Shown here one piece after another: positions 33,331 to 44,782 of a DNA stretch of 64,000 bases. Both the position numbers and the translations under genes were made by a program. Origin of the DNA: Carya illinoinensis (lineage: Eukaryota; Streptophyta; Magnoliopsida; Fagales; Juglandaceae). Numbering within the stretch: position 1 is the stretch's first letter; each line of letters starts with the position of its first letter. Below the pieces are notes generated by a model, which was given only the letters and a program-made list of their open reading frames with translations, did not search any database and was not told where the DNA came from. The stretch is taken from positions 11,345,001 to 11,409,000 of the forward strand of contig NC_056765.1 in assembly GCF_018687715.1 (NCBI RefSeq). The letters run 5' to 3'.

Positions 33331-34012
33331 CTAGCAAGACTCAAACACTCGAGATAGGATTGAAGGAAGAAGAACCAGTTTTGATCCACTTGATACAAGC
33401 TATAAAAGACATGACTGAGAGTTATTGTTTGGGCCTATTGTTATTGATGTCTTTCAACTTGTTTGATTCATTTAAAGAATTTATTTTATTAGTTTAAAAT
33501 AATTAGGTTTATTATGAGAAGGATGTAAGGGGGGGTGCCTATTCAAGGGTGTTTTGGGAAAAACTTTATTTTTCAGCTAGTGTTTTTGGATGCTTTTTAT
33601 TTTCAACCAGGGCTTATTTTTGGAAAGTTAATTTAACAACTAGGGCAACAAGGGGCGCCAGCCACTTAGGGTATTTGGTTATGCTATTTTGGCTTGGGTA
33701 TTTTTGGAAGCTTTTATTTTTATTTTTCTAGGGATTTATTTTGAGAAGGCATATTTAAACCTCTTGCAGCCACATTTTACAAAGTTTTATAAAATTTGAT
33801 GAATTATTTTCATTGTGAATTGAGTTTATCTCTTCTTATTCTTGAATGAACTTTTGAACTTATCAAAGACAAATCATAACCTTTGCGGTATTCCTCCTTG
33901 TAATCTGAGTTCTTGAGAGATGTTTTTCAATCGGTCTAGATTCTCTATAATTTTGGTTCTTGAAACAAGTTCCTCAATAGGTCTAGGTTTTTCCATTGGC
34001 TTTCTTGGGTGA
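33114..34012 (+). repeat. Gypsy-1 right terminal repeat
   Basis: Matches 19753-20580 in order, including the pol tail and 'tttcagctag'/'aacaactagggcaacaagg' blocks. It stops at 'gtgagtcctc', short of the CA end seen on the left. Minus-strand LINE endonuclease sequence follows. Confidence 0.75.
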
Positions 34013-34039
34013 GTCCTCTTGTCTTGACAAATTTGCTTC

Positions 34040-34620
34040 ATATCTAAATATTCTCTTTCTCTATTAGCAGTCTTTTCAACATTGAAGCAAGAAATGAATA
34101 GAGGATTATGATCAGAGTTTTGAACAAGCAGAACATGAACATTCAAATTCTTCCATAATAGATTCCATTCACTATTCCCAATAGCCCTATCAAATCTTTC
34201 TTTAGTAAATTCCGTCTCCTCTCTATTATTACACTAGGTAAATCTTGAGCCTCTGAAACCCAAGTCACTCAGTGCAAAGTATTCCAAGGCTTCTTGAAAT
34301 AATTCAATAAGAGAATAAGGTCTTGCTACAGTAGCTACTTTCTCCTCTTGATTCAGAATTTCATTGAAGTCCCCCATACAAAGCCAGGGCATTGACACTG
34401 GAGGTTTGAGAATTCTTATTCAATTCCAACTTTCAACTCTCTTTGCTATAGCTAGATTGTAGTAGAAACCAGTTAACAACCACATCTAGTTTGACCATAA
34501 TTCTGTAAAGATTATTGAGATATAGCTCTGAGAGTAATTCTGAAAATCAGCTTTCAATTCAGTTCTCCATAACATAGCAATTCAAAGCCCAGTTTATTTC
34601 AAGTATTTGCATAAATTTTT
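34040..34620 (-). pseudogene. LINE endonuclease-domain fragment
   Basis: On the minus strand: LWRTELKADF (about 34570), MPWLCMGDFNEILNQEEKV (the GDFN motif of the EEP/APE-like fold, about 34390-34340), SLIELFQEALEYFALSDLGF, ERFDRAIGNSEWNLLW and QNSDHNPLFISC (the SDH catalytic motif, about 34110). One or more stops. This is the nicking domain used for target-primed insertion. It may be the 5' part of LINE A, separated by Gypsy-1, but about 200 residues between the two are missing. Confidence 0.75.
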
Positions 34621-34660
34621 TGGTTTCTCAAATAGCTTATTTTAAATACCCAAACTATAT

Positions 34661-36026
34661 TGTAATAATTCCTGAAAATCTAAGCCTCTATGATTTATAA
34701 TATATTCTTGATCTTAGGGATAATTTCAGTGTATTGATGTGTAGATAAATGACGAGACAAATGAAAAAATGTTTCCTAAAAATAATAATAATTGTAAGCA
34801 TCCAAAAGAAAGTCTTTAGACCTTAGAGAACGTCATTTAACAAATCAAGTTCTTAAAAAATTTCACAAATCGACTGACCAATTAAGTTTTAGTCTGTCAG
34901 CATAGTTGAGTCTTAACCCACTATGATGACAGAGTTGCCTTTCTATTTATTTAAGGCACTTAAGAGAACAAGTTAGAGAAATGAATTGTACCATTAGCCT
35001 TGGGTGGATATTTATAATTTTAAGGTGCAATGTTACATTTCTCATTTTCCAGAGGAATAGTAATAGGGAGTGCTTTTTATTAAATAAGGTAATTAAGAGT
35101 CAAATGTTGCAAAACAAATTGCACCACTAGACTCATGTGATTATTTAAGATGTTATGGTGCAATAATAAATTTTACAATTTTTTGGGTGGATAGTAACAC
35201 CCAGGATAGCACTATGTGGCAATTGGTTTAAATGAGTGCTTAATCATCATGTAGAATGTCTAAATCCACTTACAAATACTAGGATTACATTTGGTTGGAC
35301 ACATGGCACAATCCTAGCCATTCATTGGAATAGTAATAGGACACTTGTCACATAGAGAATGAAGTATGATAGAATGAGGGGTAAATCAAGTCATGTGATC
35401 ATGCCACCTAAGCCAAATACTATTCCTTTCAACCAAAACACTATTTAGTTAACCAAAAGATGGTTTCAATCCTAATGAAACTCAACACCATTAGAATTCA
35501 ACCAAAATCATAAATCTCATGTGTTGGCCGAAACCCTAAACTTGGTTTCCAAACCCTAAATGATCAATTTTGATTAAGTGTTTAATCACTTGTGTTAAAT
35601 CACTTTCACGTCCTATTAATCAAGATATTATATACTCATACACCCTTAACCATTCTTTTATATCTTGGTAATTACATTGGACTAAGAAAATTTTGATTTG
35701 AATTTCATCCAATTGAAAGCCTAAATAAAACCCTATCTATACCCTTAATTGATACCCCCTTAGTTAGCCCCATTTTTGGCCCACCAAAAACCACCACCAA
35801 GCTAAGCTTCTTGAGGATGTTTCTCCACTTTCGCAAGGCCAAGGATATGGCAAACACACCACTCATTTGCTAGCCCTCAATAGTCACTTCACAAGAATAA
35901 AAGTGGCTACACAAACCCTAGCCATCCACTTGGCCAATCTGCAACTAGAGATAGCAGTTGTGCAGCCCCCTTCTCCCCCTCCTTTCAGCTGCCACCCTCC
36001 CATCCAAGGGTCACTCAACCACCCTC

Positions 36027-36124
<98 letters not shown>

Positions 36125-36540
36125 CAAACACCCCATGCATTTTCATTGCACATTTAGCATTTTTCCATCACTTTCCTAGAGAGGAACTGAGAGAGGTCTT
36201 GAGGCCCTTTTTCCCCTTGCATTTTCAGCCATTTGTAAATCAGGTTCTGTGACACAATTTGCATGTATTTTGTTCTATTTTGAGTCTACTTTATGTATGT
36301 ATATGTTGGAAAAATTTTCATGGACTGTTGGTTGTGGAAATTCTGGTTGGATGATGCAAAGGTCACAGTTTTAATATTTATGTGAAACTATGATAGCTTT
36401 GTGAAGATTTTAGTAAAATCTTGGATAGATAGTGCTACGGTGAAGTGTTAACATGTTAATATGAAAGTTAGGCTTGGATTTTGAGCATGTTAATATTTTT
36501 GAAAGGAGTTTTCTATGTGAATGAAATAATGAAAATTTTT
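34661..36540 (+). mobile_element. Partial LTR-like element related to the 27.67-kb insertion
   Basis: Starts TGTAATAATTCC. Blocks such as 'ttttagtctgtcaacatag', 'atcatgccacctaagc' and 'gtgtttaatcacttg' occur in the same order as in 27674-29050. Similarity is moderate, so the copies are old or from different subfamilies. Its 3' half is absent; at about 36545 it gives way to Gypsy-2 pol sequence. It carries a CT/TA microsatellite. The open frames at 35867-36179 are microsatellite artefacts. Confidence 0.6.
36030..36124 (+). repeat. (CT)n-(TA)n compound microsatellite
   Basis: About 36 CT units (36030-36102) run directly into about 11 TA units (36102-36124). Confidence 0.97.
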
Positions 36541-36544
36541 AGAA

Positions 36545-38431
36545 GATTCACACTGGCCTCTATCGGTGTTTCATTCAAGGCTTTAGTAGTATTGTGAAAC
36601 CATTGTGTATTTTGTTGCAAAATGATATTTCTTTTATTTGGACTGATGAGTGCCAGCATGCTTTTCAGACCCTAAAGGAACACTTAACAGTTGAAACTTT
36701 TATCCAAACTCCTCGATAGGACTTGTTGTTTGATATTATGACTGACGCTAGTGATTTCGCTCTTGGTACTGTTCTTGGCAAAAGAGTGGAGAATAATCCT
36801 TCAGTCATTTATTATGCAAATCTTACTTTGAATGATGCACAGAAAAATTACACTACCACCGAGAATGAGTTATTTGTTGTTGTGTTTGCCTTAGATAAAT
36901 TTCATTCTTACATTATTGGCTATTCTATTATCATTTTTATTGACCATTCAGCTCATAAGTATTTGTTGGCAAAGAAGGATGCTAAACCCAGGTTGATTCA
37001 TTGGATTCTTTTGCTCCAAGAATTTGACATTACTATTCGGGATAAGAAGGGAGTCGAGAATGTGGTAGCCGATCACCTGTCACGACTGCAGCTACATGAT
37101 GTGTCTACATCCATTCCTCCCTTGAATGAAGATTTTCTTGATGAGCATTTTTTTGTAGTGTCGCGCATTCCATGGTTCACGGACATTTTGAATTGCGTTG
37201 TCATTGACCGGATATTGAAGCATTGGATAGGTCAGGACAAGCGTAAGTTCCTTACAGAGGTACGATTTTATTACTTTGACACTCCTTATCTTTTTAAGTA
37301 TTGTACTAATCAGTTGGTGCGTTAATGTATTCCTGATGATGAGTTTGCCTCTATTTTTCACTTTTGGCATACTGGGGCTTATGGAGGCTATTTTGAAGCT
37401 AAAAAAAACTATTGTCAAAATGTTGCAAAGTAGACTCTGTTGGGCCACTATTTTTAGAGATGTGGAGTCTTTTTGCAAGGCATGTGAACCTTATCAGAAA
37501 TTGGAAAAATCCCCTATTATTACACTTGAGATATTTGATTGTTGGCAAATTGACTTTATGGGACCATTCCCAAATTCATTTGGGAGTTCTTATATTTTAA
37601 TTGTTGTCGATTATGTTTCAAAATGGGTAGAGGCCATACCTTGTAGAACAAATGATCATAAGGTTGTCATCCATTTCTTGAAAGAATTGTTTGCACGTTT
37701 TGGCATGCCCACAAGCATTAGTGATGGGGGTTCACATTTTTGTAACAAGCCTTTTCAAAAATTTGTGCAAAAATATAGAGTGACTCACAAAATCTCTACT
37801 CCATATCACCCCCAGGCTAATGGTCAAGCTGAATTGGCCAATAGAGAGATCAAATTCATTCTTGAAAAACAATCCGTCCCACTTGGAAGGAATGGTCTGA
37901 AAAACTAGTTCATGCTCTCTAGGCTTATGGGACTGCATTTAAAACTAATTTAGGGATGTCACCTTATAGATTGGTTTATGGTCGGGCTTGTCATTTATGT
38001 GTTGAGATTCAGCATCGTGTTTTATGGGCTATTAAGCAAATTAACTTTTCACTTGACGCTGCAAAAGGTTTAAGAAAGTTGTAGATTTCAGAGCTTGAGG
38101 AAGCAAGGAGGGAGGCCTATGACAATTCGCATTTGGCAAAGGAGCAAGTGAAGGCCGTGCATGAGAAAAAGATCCATGACAAACATCTTATCCCTGATCA
38201 GAAAGTACTCCTTTATAATTCTAGACTACATCTTTTTCCCAGTGAAATCTCGATGGAGTGGGCAGAACATTATAAAAGAGGTTTATTCTCACGGGGCTGT
38301 AGACATTATCAATCTGAAGAATGACAATAGATTCACTGCCAATGGACAATGTCTAAAACCATTTATGACTGTCTTTGATTCAAACGAAGAGATCTTGTTT
38401 GTGCAACACCCTGGTGAAGTTTTTTTATTTT
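36545..38431 (+). pseudogene. Gypsy-2 pol fragment: RT end, RNase H and integrase
   Basis: From about 36545: HTGLYRCFIQGFSSIVKPLC and WTDECQHAFQTLKEHL (RT C-terminus), RNase H with [71 protein letters not shown]; integrase with a ESFCKACEPYQKLEK zinc part, FDCWQIDFMGPFPNS, SDGGSHFCNKPF and YHPQANGQAELANREIK. The core acidic residues are visible at IDFMGP, SDGGSHF and QAELANREIK. Stops at 36718, 37323 and about 37906, and frameshifts after that; pieces of the C-terminus (HDKHLIPDQKVLLYNSRL) follow to 38431. Resembles Athila/Tat-type gypsy pol (inference). Gag, protease and LTRs were not identified. Confidence 0.87.
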
Positions 38432-39902
38432 GATTTATTTATTTTCTTACTTATATGGCTTTCTTTGCATGCATTTTGCCTTTTATAATTATCCGTTGTT
38501 TTGCCTTGATTTTATATCACATGATTGGTTGTCTATGTTGCTTACTTATTCTTGTGCACTTTGTTTTCTTTCATTCGATTCATTGAGAATCATGTCTCTC
38601 ACTAGTTGGGGACTAGCATGGGTGCATAGATTTTTTGTTTTTTTTGTTTTTTTAAGAATTGCATTAATGTGATGTGCATTGATACATATATGATTGACAC
38701 ACATTTTATTTCTAGTATTTTGTGAAATATGAGCATCTTGGTGGAGTAGTTGAGTGGAATCATTTTGTGAAGATATATTTTCAAACTTGAGCACAGAGCA
38801 TGATTTTTGATGCATCATATTTTGTTGATATATGGTTTAAAACATCGAGATGCTATACTTATTGAGATGGGACTTGGTAAGATTTATATAGAATGAAGAG
38901 AAAAGTTTGAAAGACATTTTACACATGCTTACACCTATAGTGTTCATTATTTACTGTCCACTGATTTAACACAGGAGAAGTAAACTGCAGGACTACCGAG
39001 CCATGATTAAAAATAAATAAATAAATAAAAAGAATGAAAGGAAAAAAAAAGGATTCAAACAAAATTGAAAAGGAAGAAGAAGATAAAGACAGCTTAGTGA
39101 ACTTTTCTAAGTAAAGGGTAAGAAATAGTTACCCTAACTTTGGGGGTTGAGTGTTCAACCTTTAAACAGAGTTTGGCGTGAAAACTGCTATTCCCTGTGG
39201 CTTTGAGTTAGTTAGAATCAATAATAATTAATCTTAATGTTGAAAAATTGTAGGACAAATCATGGCTAGTAATGAGGAATACACAACTATGTAGCTACAC
39301 ACACATCTTAGTTCTGAGACAATTTTCGTCAATTCTATATGAAGGATTGTTGAGACAATCTTGGTTGGTATAGCTCCTGGGATTGAGTACTCATGAATTA
39401 TCTTTTATGAGAATTCAGAATTGTGTTCGATTACTTCTGTTTGAATTTTGATCTTTTAACTAGGATTAGCAAAACGGTAGTTTGGGAGTGTGTTTGAATT
39501 GAGTTATTACATATTTCATATATATAGGACTAAGATATTTTTATTTATTTCATGACATTATTATTGGTTTAGATGAAATAATAGTTAAGATTCATAAATT
39601 CAAGTTGTGATTTAAATTGGTTAATAGCATGATTTATACTTAATTATATAACTTGTGATTTAATTGGACTATATTTTCTTCACATGCATAATATATCTTT
39701 GATATTTTATTCTACATTTCTATTTTTTCTGGATTTCTATTTATATATATATATATAGGTAAAGCATGCACTAATGCTTAAAAAAAAGAAAAATAAAAAA
39801 AAGGACAACATGCTAAGGCCTTTTTGGAGTAATTCTTTTTGGGTTTGAAGGACCTCCAGCTTTTGGGCTTTGGACGGCAACACCAAATAAAAAAAAAACT
39901 CA
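38432..39902 (+). other. Non-coding sequence downstream of Gypsy-2 pol
   Basis: AT-rich. No reading frame with recognisable domains. Its position after integrase, and motifs such as 'aggactaccgagccatga', suggest the 3' untranslated part of Gypsy-2. No LTR boundary was found. Confidence 0.45.
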
Positions 39903-41440
39903 CATTTTTTTTTTTTGATAGGAACACATGGTTCATTAATCAAAAAAGCTTACAAAGTACTTGAATCACTCCAAAGAATATTAAAAATTACATCGGGGTA
40001 TGCTCCCCACCATAGACTAATATTCTGCACACTTAAATCAAACTTTGGCAAGTGAATGTGCTACTGAATTGTAGCTTCTAATAACATGTTGCACTTGACT
40101 GGTGCCAAAACGTGCCATCAATTTCTTAGCTTCTCTAACAACATTGCCAAAAGTAGCCTATGAAGATCCTTGCATATTGAACTCTTTAACCACCAGCAAT
40201 GAGTCACTTTCAATCACAAGATTATGAATACCAAGATGAATGCAGAACTGTAATCCTCGAAGAATAGCTAAAGCCTCCACTTCAACAGCAGTCATAACAG
40301 AAAATTCTTTCTTTGCAGCAGATATAATTACCTCTCCCTTTGAATCTCTGACAATAGCACCTATTCCAGCCATTGAACCATTAGAAGAAAAAGCTCCATC
40401 TATATTAAGTTTAAACACACCAATTGGTGGGGCTTCCCATCTACATTGTTGTCTAATAACTTAAACAGATTTACTTCTGAGTTCCTTATATGACCTCTGC
40501 ATTGCTAATGCATTTCCAACAATAGTCTCAGCATTCACTTCCTTTGCCTCGAACTTCTTCATATTTCTTTTATACCAGCAGCTCCAGCTTATCAGAAAAA
40601 ACAGCTCAAGCATCTCAGGTCCCATATTCTGTTGCAGCCTCTGAACTAAGTTAAGAAAAGTGTCATACTCTCTTATAACTACTCGTGAAGGGAAATAAAG
40701 AGACCATACTTCTTTTATGGAAGGACAGGAACAAAGTGCATGTAATGTATTTTCTTTTTCTACATTACAGAAATCACAACCCTCCTCTGTTAACACCTTC
40801 TTCTTCTGTAAATTGGATTTAGTTGGTAGAATCCCTTTAGCAGCTTTCCAAGCAAAAATTCTCACCTTTGAAGGAAGCTTCATATTCCATATACACACTT
40901 CTCAACACCATAGTATTAGAGGATTCCCCATTCTGTCTATTTGAACATAAAGCTTTAAACATCCTATAAGCACTTTTGACAGTATAAATACCATTAGCTT
41001 CATTTTTCCAACAGACTTGATCCTCCCCACCTTGAGTAAGCACAATCTTTAAGATTTGAAGAGCTATAGCTGGTGTAAACAGAGAATTAATCTTTCCCAC
41101 ATCCCATACTCTTTGATTAGCAACAAATAAAGAGTTGACAGTAGCATCCTCCTCTCTAAGCACATCTGCATTCTCACTTATGAAGGACATATTCTGCTAT
41201 CTTAGAATAGTTTTAAAACCAGGAACCCATGAGTCTTTCCATATCCTTACTTTCTTTCCCGAGCCAATTCTCCACTGACATCCCTCTTGCATTTTATACT
41301 TTGTTCCCCAAATACCTCTCCATACAAAAGAGGGATTATGACCCAATGCAGCATCAAAAAAATGTGTTTTGGGAAAATATCTAGCTTTGAAGATCTTGTG
41401 AAGTAAAGAATCTGTAGCTTTGAGTTAGACCCAACACACA
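39903..41440 (-). mobile_element. LINE E: 5'-truncated LINE (RT tail, zinc region, RNase H)
   Basis: On the minus strand: HNPSFVWRGIWGTKYKMQEG and WRIGSGKKVRIWKDSWVPGF, then ENADVLREEDATVNSLF, WKNEANGIYTVKSAYRMF, zinc region MKLPSKVRIFAWKAAKGILP and CDFCNVEKENTLHALCSCPS, and RNase H VFKLNIDGAFSSNGSMAGIG, EVEALAILRGLQFCIHLGIH, ESDSLLVVKEF and NSVAHSLAKV. It ends at a T-run on the plus strand (39906-39917). Fewer breaks than LINEs A and F: stops near 40160 and 40460, and a frameshift near 40870. RT core and endonuclease are missing. Confidence 0.87.
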
Positions 41441-41698
41441 AAGCAAGTTTGGGTTTTCTCTCGTATACGCACGCTACACGAAACCAGAGGTGTTTTTGGG
41501 CTTTTCAACTGGAAACGCACGGAACCTGGGGATATTTTTCATTCTTTTCATTTGGGACGTAAGAGGAGCAAAAACATTTTTTTCGCTTAGGTTTGGGATG
41601 CATGGCGCACGAAGGGAAACGAGGGACGCACATAGGAAAAGAATGTCGTGCCGCATTGAATAACTCCTTGGAGTCCTATTGCTGCTATAGTTCCACAC

Positions 41699-43787
41699 TG
41701 TGATGCCCCCAAATCCCCACATACAGACACGGGAAAATCGATACATCCGGATGATGACAACACGGGTCACCACCCTATCGACGAGTGCTAAGTGTGTGTA
41801 TAAGCAACAAATGTGCACGAAGAAGCACGTAGCGGATAGCAAAGTCATAAACTAAGTACCAGAATTTTTCTTAGTTTAATAAAAAGCTGTTCAAATCATA
41901 CATAATAAAATATTACAAACTACAAATGTAGTTTCAAAGCCAACTATAAAGCATAACTCCAACTCAGAACTCCGGTGGAGCCGCATCCTCGGGCTCAGCC
42001 TCCTCCTCTTTCTTGAACTCTGCATCAAAATCTACGGTACAAAAAATGGTGGCGCAGGTAAGTAAGATCCAAGCACCACTAAATAAAAGCATATTAAAAC
42101 TCAAACAATATGCATAAAGGAATACCTGTAAAACCATATTTTTTTCCACGCACGCCAAAAACCCATTTGGCCCAAGAACATTACCATTAAAACAATTCCT
42201 TGCCATTATCTCAGATAATGACCCAAAACAGAAACCACCATTTTCCCAGAAAATGGACCACATAGGCTCAAAACAAATCTCGCCATTTTCCCAGAAAATG
42301 GCCCGTAACCAAAACCATAAAACCAATCCAATTATTGCATGCACTATGATGTCCCCTAGGGATCATCCGCACACTCTGGCTCCTGTGTCACACCGCAGGT
42401 AACGTCTACGCGTGCAACACCTAAACGAGCGATGCCTAGTACTAGCGCCTCGCGCGTCCCTGGACCAGGCCATCCTCTAGTCCCTGCCACTCTAGGGACC
42501 ACAGAGTCAACACGACAGCGTTACCATATCGTGCAATTCGGTCGTCGCCCAGTGACAACACAGGGGATGTCACTCAGTATTATCCACTCCCGAGTGACCA
42601 GAGGAGCTCCACCGAGATAATACCTCATCCCGGTTTAGGGTCGTAATACACACGCACCCAAAAATCTATTTACGCCAACAAAACATAATTTTTGTCAATT
42701 TAAATAAAATGCACATGTATGCTTCATGTAATGCACGCCTCAAGGCACAAATAACCAAACAATCACAAAACAACCAAATTAAGCAACTCCATCCTCAATC
42801 CATCCGACCTCTGAACTCCTCGGATTCAGTCCGGAATCAACCAACCAACCAGATAATTTATTGTAAGAGCAAAATATATTTAAATCTAAAATTAGAGTTA
42901 GGAAAATACTTACAGCGCTATACGGTATTTTTTGAAAGTTAGCGGCTTTGCAAACGGCGGAGAAAAAGCAACGTAACAGTGTATTTTACACTTTGGCCGT
43001 GGGTAATAAATTACCCACTTTCGAAAGAGGATAAACCAAGACACAAAATTGATAGGAAATGGCCTTGAGATGTTTATGAAGCTAAAGGAAGCAAGTTTTG
43101 GCAGTGGGTGGCGGTGGAAACGGCGGTGGAAGGCCAAAAAGGGATTGAACGAAGTTGAGCTCGTAGGAGCTGCTCCGGCAACGGATCGAGGCCGAAAATA
43201 GGTGGGTTAGGTCAGCAAGAGGTAAGGAAAGAAGCTGTGAAGAGGTGGTGGCCAGAGGTGGTGGCCAGAATCAGCAAAAAGCCGTGTTGAAAGAAATGGC
43301 TCTAGGTGGTGATCGGCGGCTCAGATAGTGGTGATATTTGGTGGGAGTGATCACCGGCCGGAGGGGGTTCGAATGGTGGGGGTGGTGTTAACCATGGCAG
43401 CCGGACGGCAGCAGTCTGGGTGAAGAGGCTGGTCGGCGACGGGAGGGAGAAAAGGGGGGCTGTTGCGCGCGAGGAGAGAGAGAGGAAGAAGAAAGAAAAA
43501 GAAGAAGAAAAAAGAAAGAAAAAGAAAGAAAAAGAAAAGAGAAAAAGGAAAAAAAGGAAAAGAAAAGATGAGGGAGAAGAAATGAGGTCCAGTCCTCACT
43601 CAGGAAACCAAAAATTGATCCACTGAAAACGATTTCAAAAATATAAAATGACTAAAATAAATTAAACACCACATTAAATAAAATAAAAATCAATTAAAAT
43701 ACAATAATTTAAAATAAAAGAACCAATATATTAATTAAATTAAAAACACTCCTTCAATGAAAATACACGTAAAAACGAGTCATCACA
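41699..43787 (-). mobile_element. 2.1-kb probable solo LTR with 5-bp target duplication
   Basis: Plus-strand ends are TGTGATGCCCCC and GAGTCATCACA, so the outer seven bases are perfect inverted repeats. The flanks are CACAC at 41694-41698 and 43788-43792. No coding domain, no internal LTR pair. The terminal sequence resembles the ends at 32310 and 58381 (TGTGACGCCC type), so it probably belongs to the same broad group. Orientation minus is chosen by that resemblance. Open frames inside (41964-43626) have no recognisable product. Confidence 0.72.
43470..43570 (+). repeat. GAA/AAAG-rich purine tract
   Basis: Simple-sequence tract inside the 2.1-kb solo LTR. It gives Lys/Glu-rich or Phe/Leu-rich chance frames on the two strands. 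Confidence 0.85.
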
Positions 43788-43792
43788 CACAC

Positions 43793-44585
43793 CTCCTCTA
43801 TTGCTTTCAATCTCAATCTCGATCTCCATTCAATTGGCTTGCTATTTTCTTTTCCTAATTAATTTATATTTAATTTTAGTCCAAATTTTATAGTATTTTT
43901 GAGATTTTTAGTTTAGAATCATTTGATTTTGGATGTTTTATTTTCAGGGTTTAAGTTTGATGTCATGATTTTTCTTGCTCTTTTAAGTTTCCATTTAACA
44001 GTGATTACAATTGCTATGGATTAATTTCGAAAATTTATGATTTGAATATAAGGATGAACACTAGAATCTTGATTTTGGAGCTTTTCAATTTTCAGCTTGT
44101 ATTTTGTCAATTACTTTCTAATCTAGCTTAATTCTTGGCTTAGTTTTATTAATTTCTTAGTTTCATTGCATATTAGATTGATTACAAGTTAATTAGGACT
44201 TAAATAATTTTAGTTTTATTATTTAATTTTCAGATTAATGAAGATTCTTTAACTTAGTTTGATTATTTGATTGTTAATTTCAATTTGTTAGTTTTTTACA
44301 TTCCATTTTGATACTTAAAAATTCAAAAATATGAATCTAATCTATGAGTAGTGCCCTTTTCATTTCCGTTACACTATTCCACTCATTGCATATATCACCA
44401 CTTTGATTTCTTCTTTGTGAATATTTTTACCTTTTACACGAGTTTGATTTTAAATAACTTTACCTCATGAGACGATCTAGAAATTTTATTCCTAATTATT
44501 ACACGACATCTTCTTGCACTTGAGATAGATTTGTGCTACTCATTTTTTAGTCATGAGTTAGCAATGCCATTAATAAATAAATACA
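43793..44585. other. AT-rich spacer
   Basis: Nothing recognisable on either strand. Confidence 0.5.
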
Positions 44586-44589
44586 AACT

Positions 44590-44782
44590 TGTCAACAACA
44601 TCTGTAAAAAACTTGAGTTCATCCAAAGTGTCATATATATGCATCATATATTATTGTTGTTAAAACTCTCCTATTATATCCACAGCCGGGCATAAATGAT
44701 ACTTCCACCATGTATAGGAAATTCTCCATCAATTCATCTCTCACAAAGCTCAAGTCTTCAAGACCAGTGTGTCTCCACCACC
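44590..44782 (-). pseudogene. TPS-b terpene synthase exon 4 remnant (copy 3)
   Basis: On the minus strand the exon reads RWWRHTGLEDLSFVRDELME, NFLYMVEVSFMPGCGYNRR, then a decayed metal-site region (TTIIYDAYI and, after a frame slip, DTLDELKFFTDVVDK). The DDxxD aspartates are not intact. It aligns with the exon at 12487-12681 of copy 1 and with the copy near 63.4-63.5 kb. No neighbouring exons were recognised; intron-like sequence lies on both sides. Confidence 0.78.

Larger units (their letters stand above)
19753..34012 (+). mobile_element. Gypsy-1: large, decayed, nested Ty3/gypsy element
   Basis: Plus-strand order is terminal repeat (19753-20622), Met-tRNA-like primer site, leader, gag, protease region, RT, RNase H, integrase and tail, then terminal repeat (33114-34012). 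LINE B interrupts gag, LINE C interrupts RT and a 4.6-kb LTR-like insertion interrupts integrase. Removing them on paper rejoins the reading frame at each site. Stops and frameshifts are frequent. Both outer flanks are minus-strand LINE coding sequence (RT on the left, endonuclease on the right), so it probably landed in a LINE. The terminal repeats include the last about 300 bp of pol, which is unusual. Family: Ty3/gypsy by the order RT-RNase H-integrase; lineage not assigned. Confidence 0.85.

Noticed and set aside
35867..36179. Open frames with long Ser-Leu runs
   Set aside because: Translation of the CT microsatellite.
43351..43626. Lys/Glu-rich and Phe/Leu-rich frames on opposite strands
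   Set aside because: Artefact of a purine tract within the 2.1-kb solo LTR.
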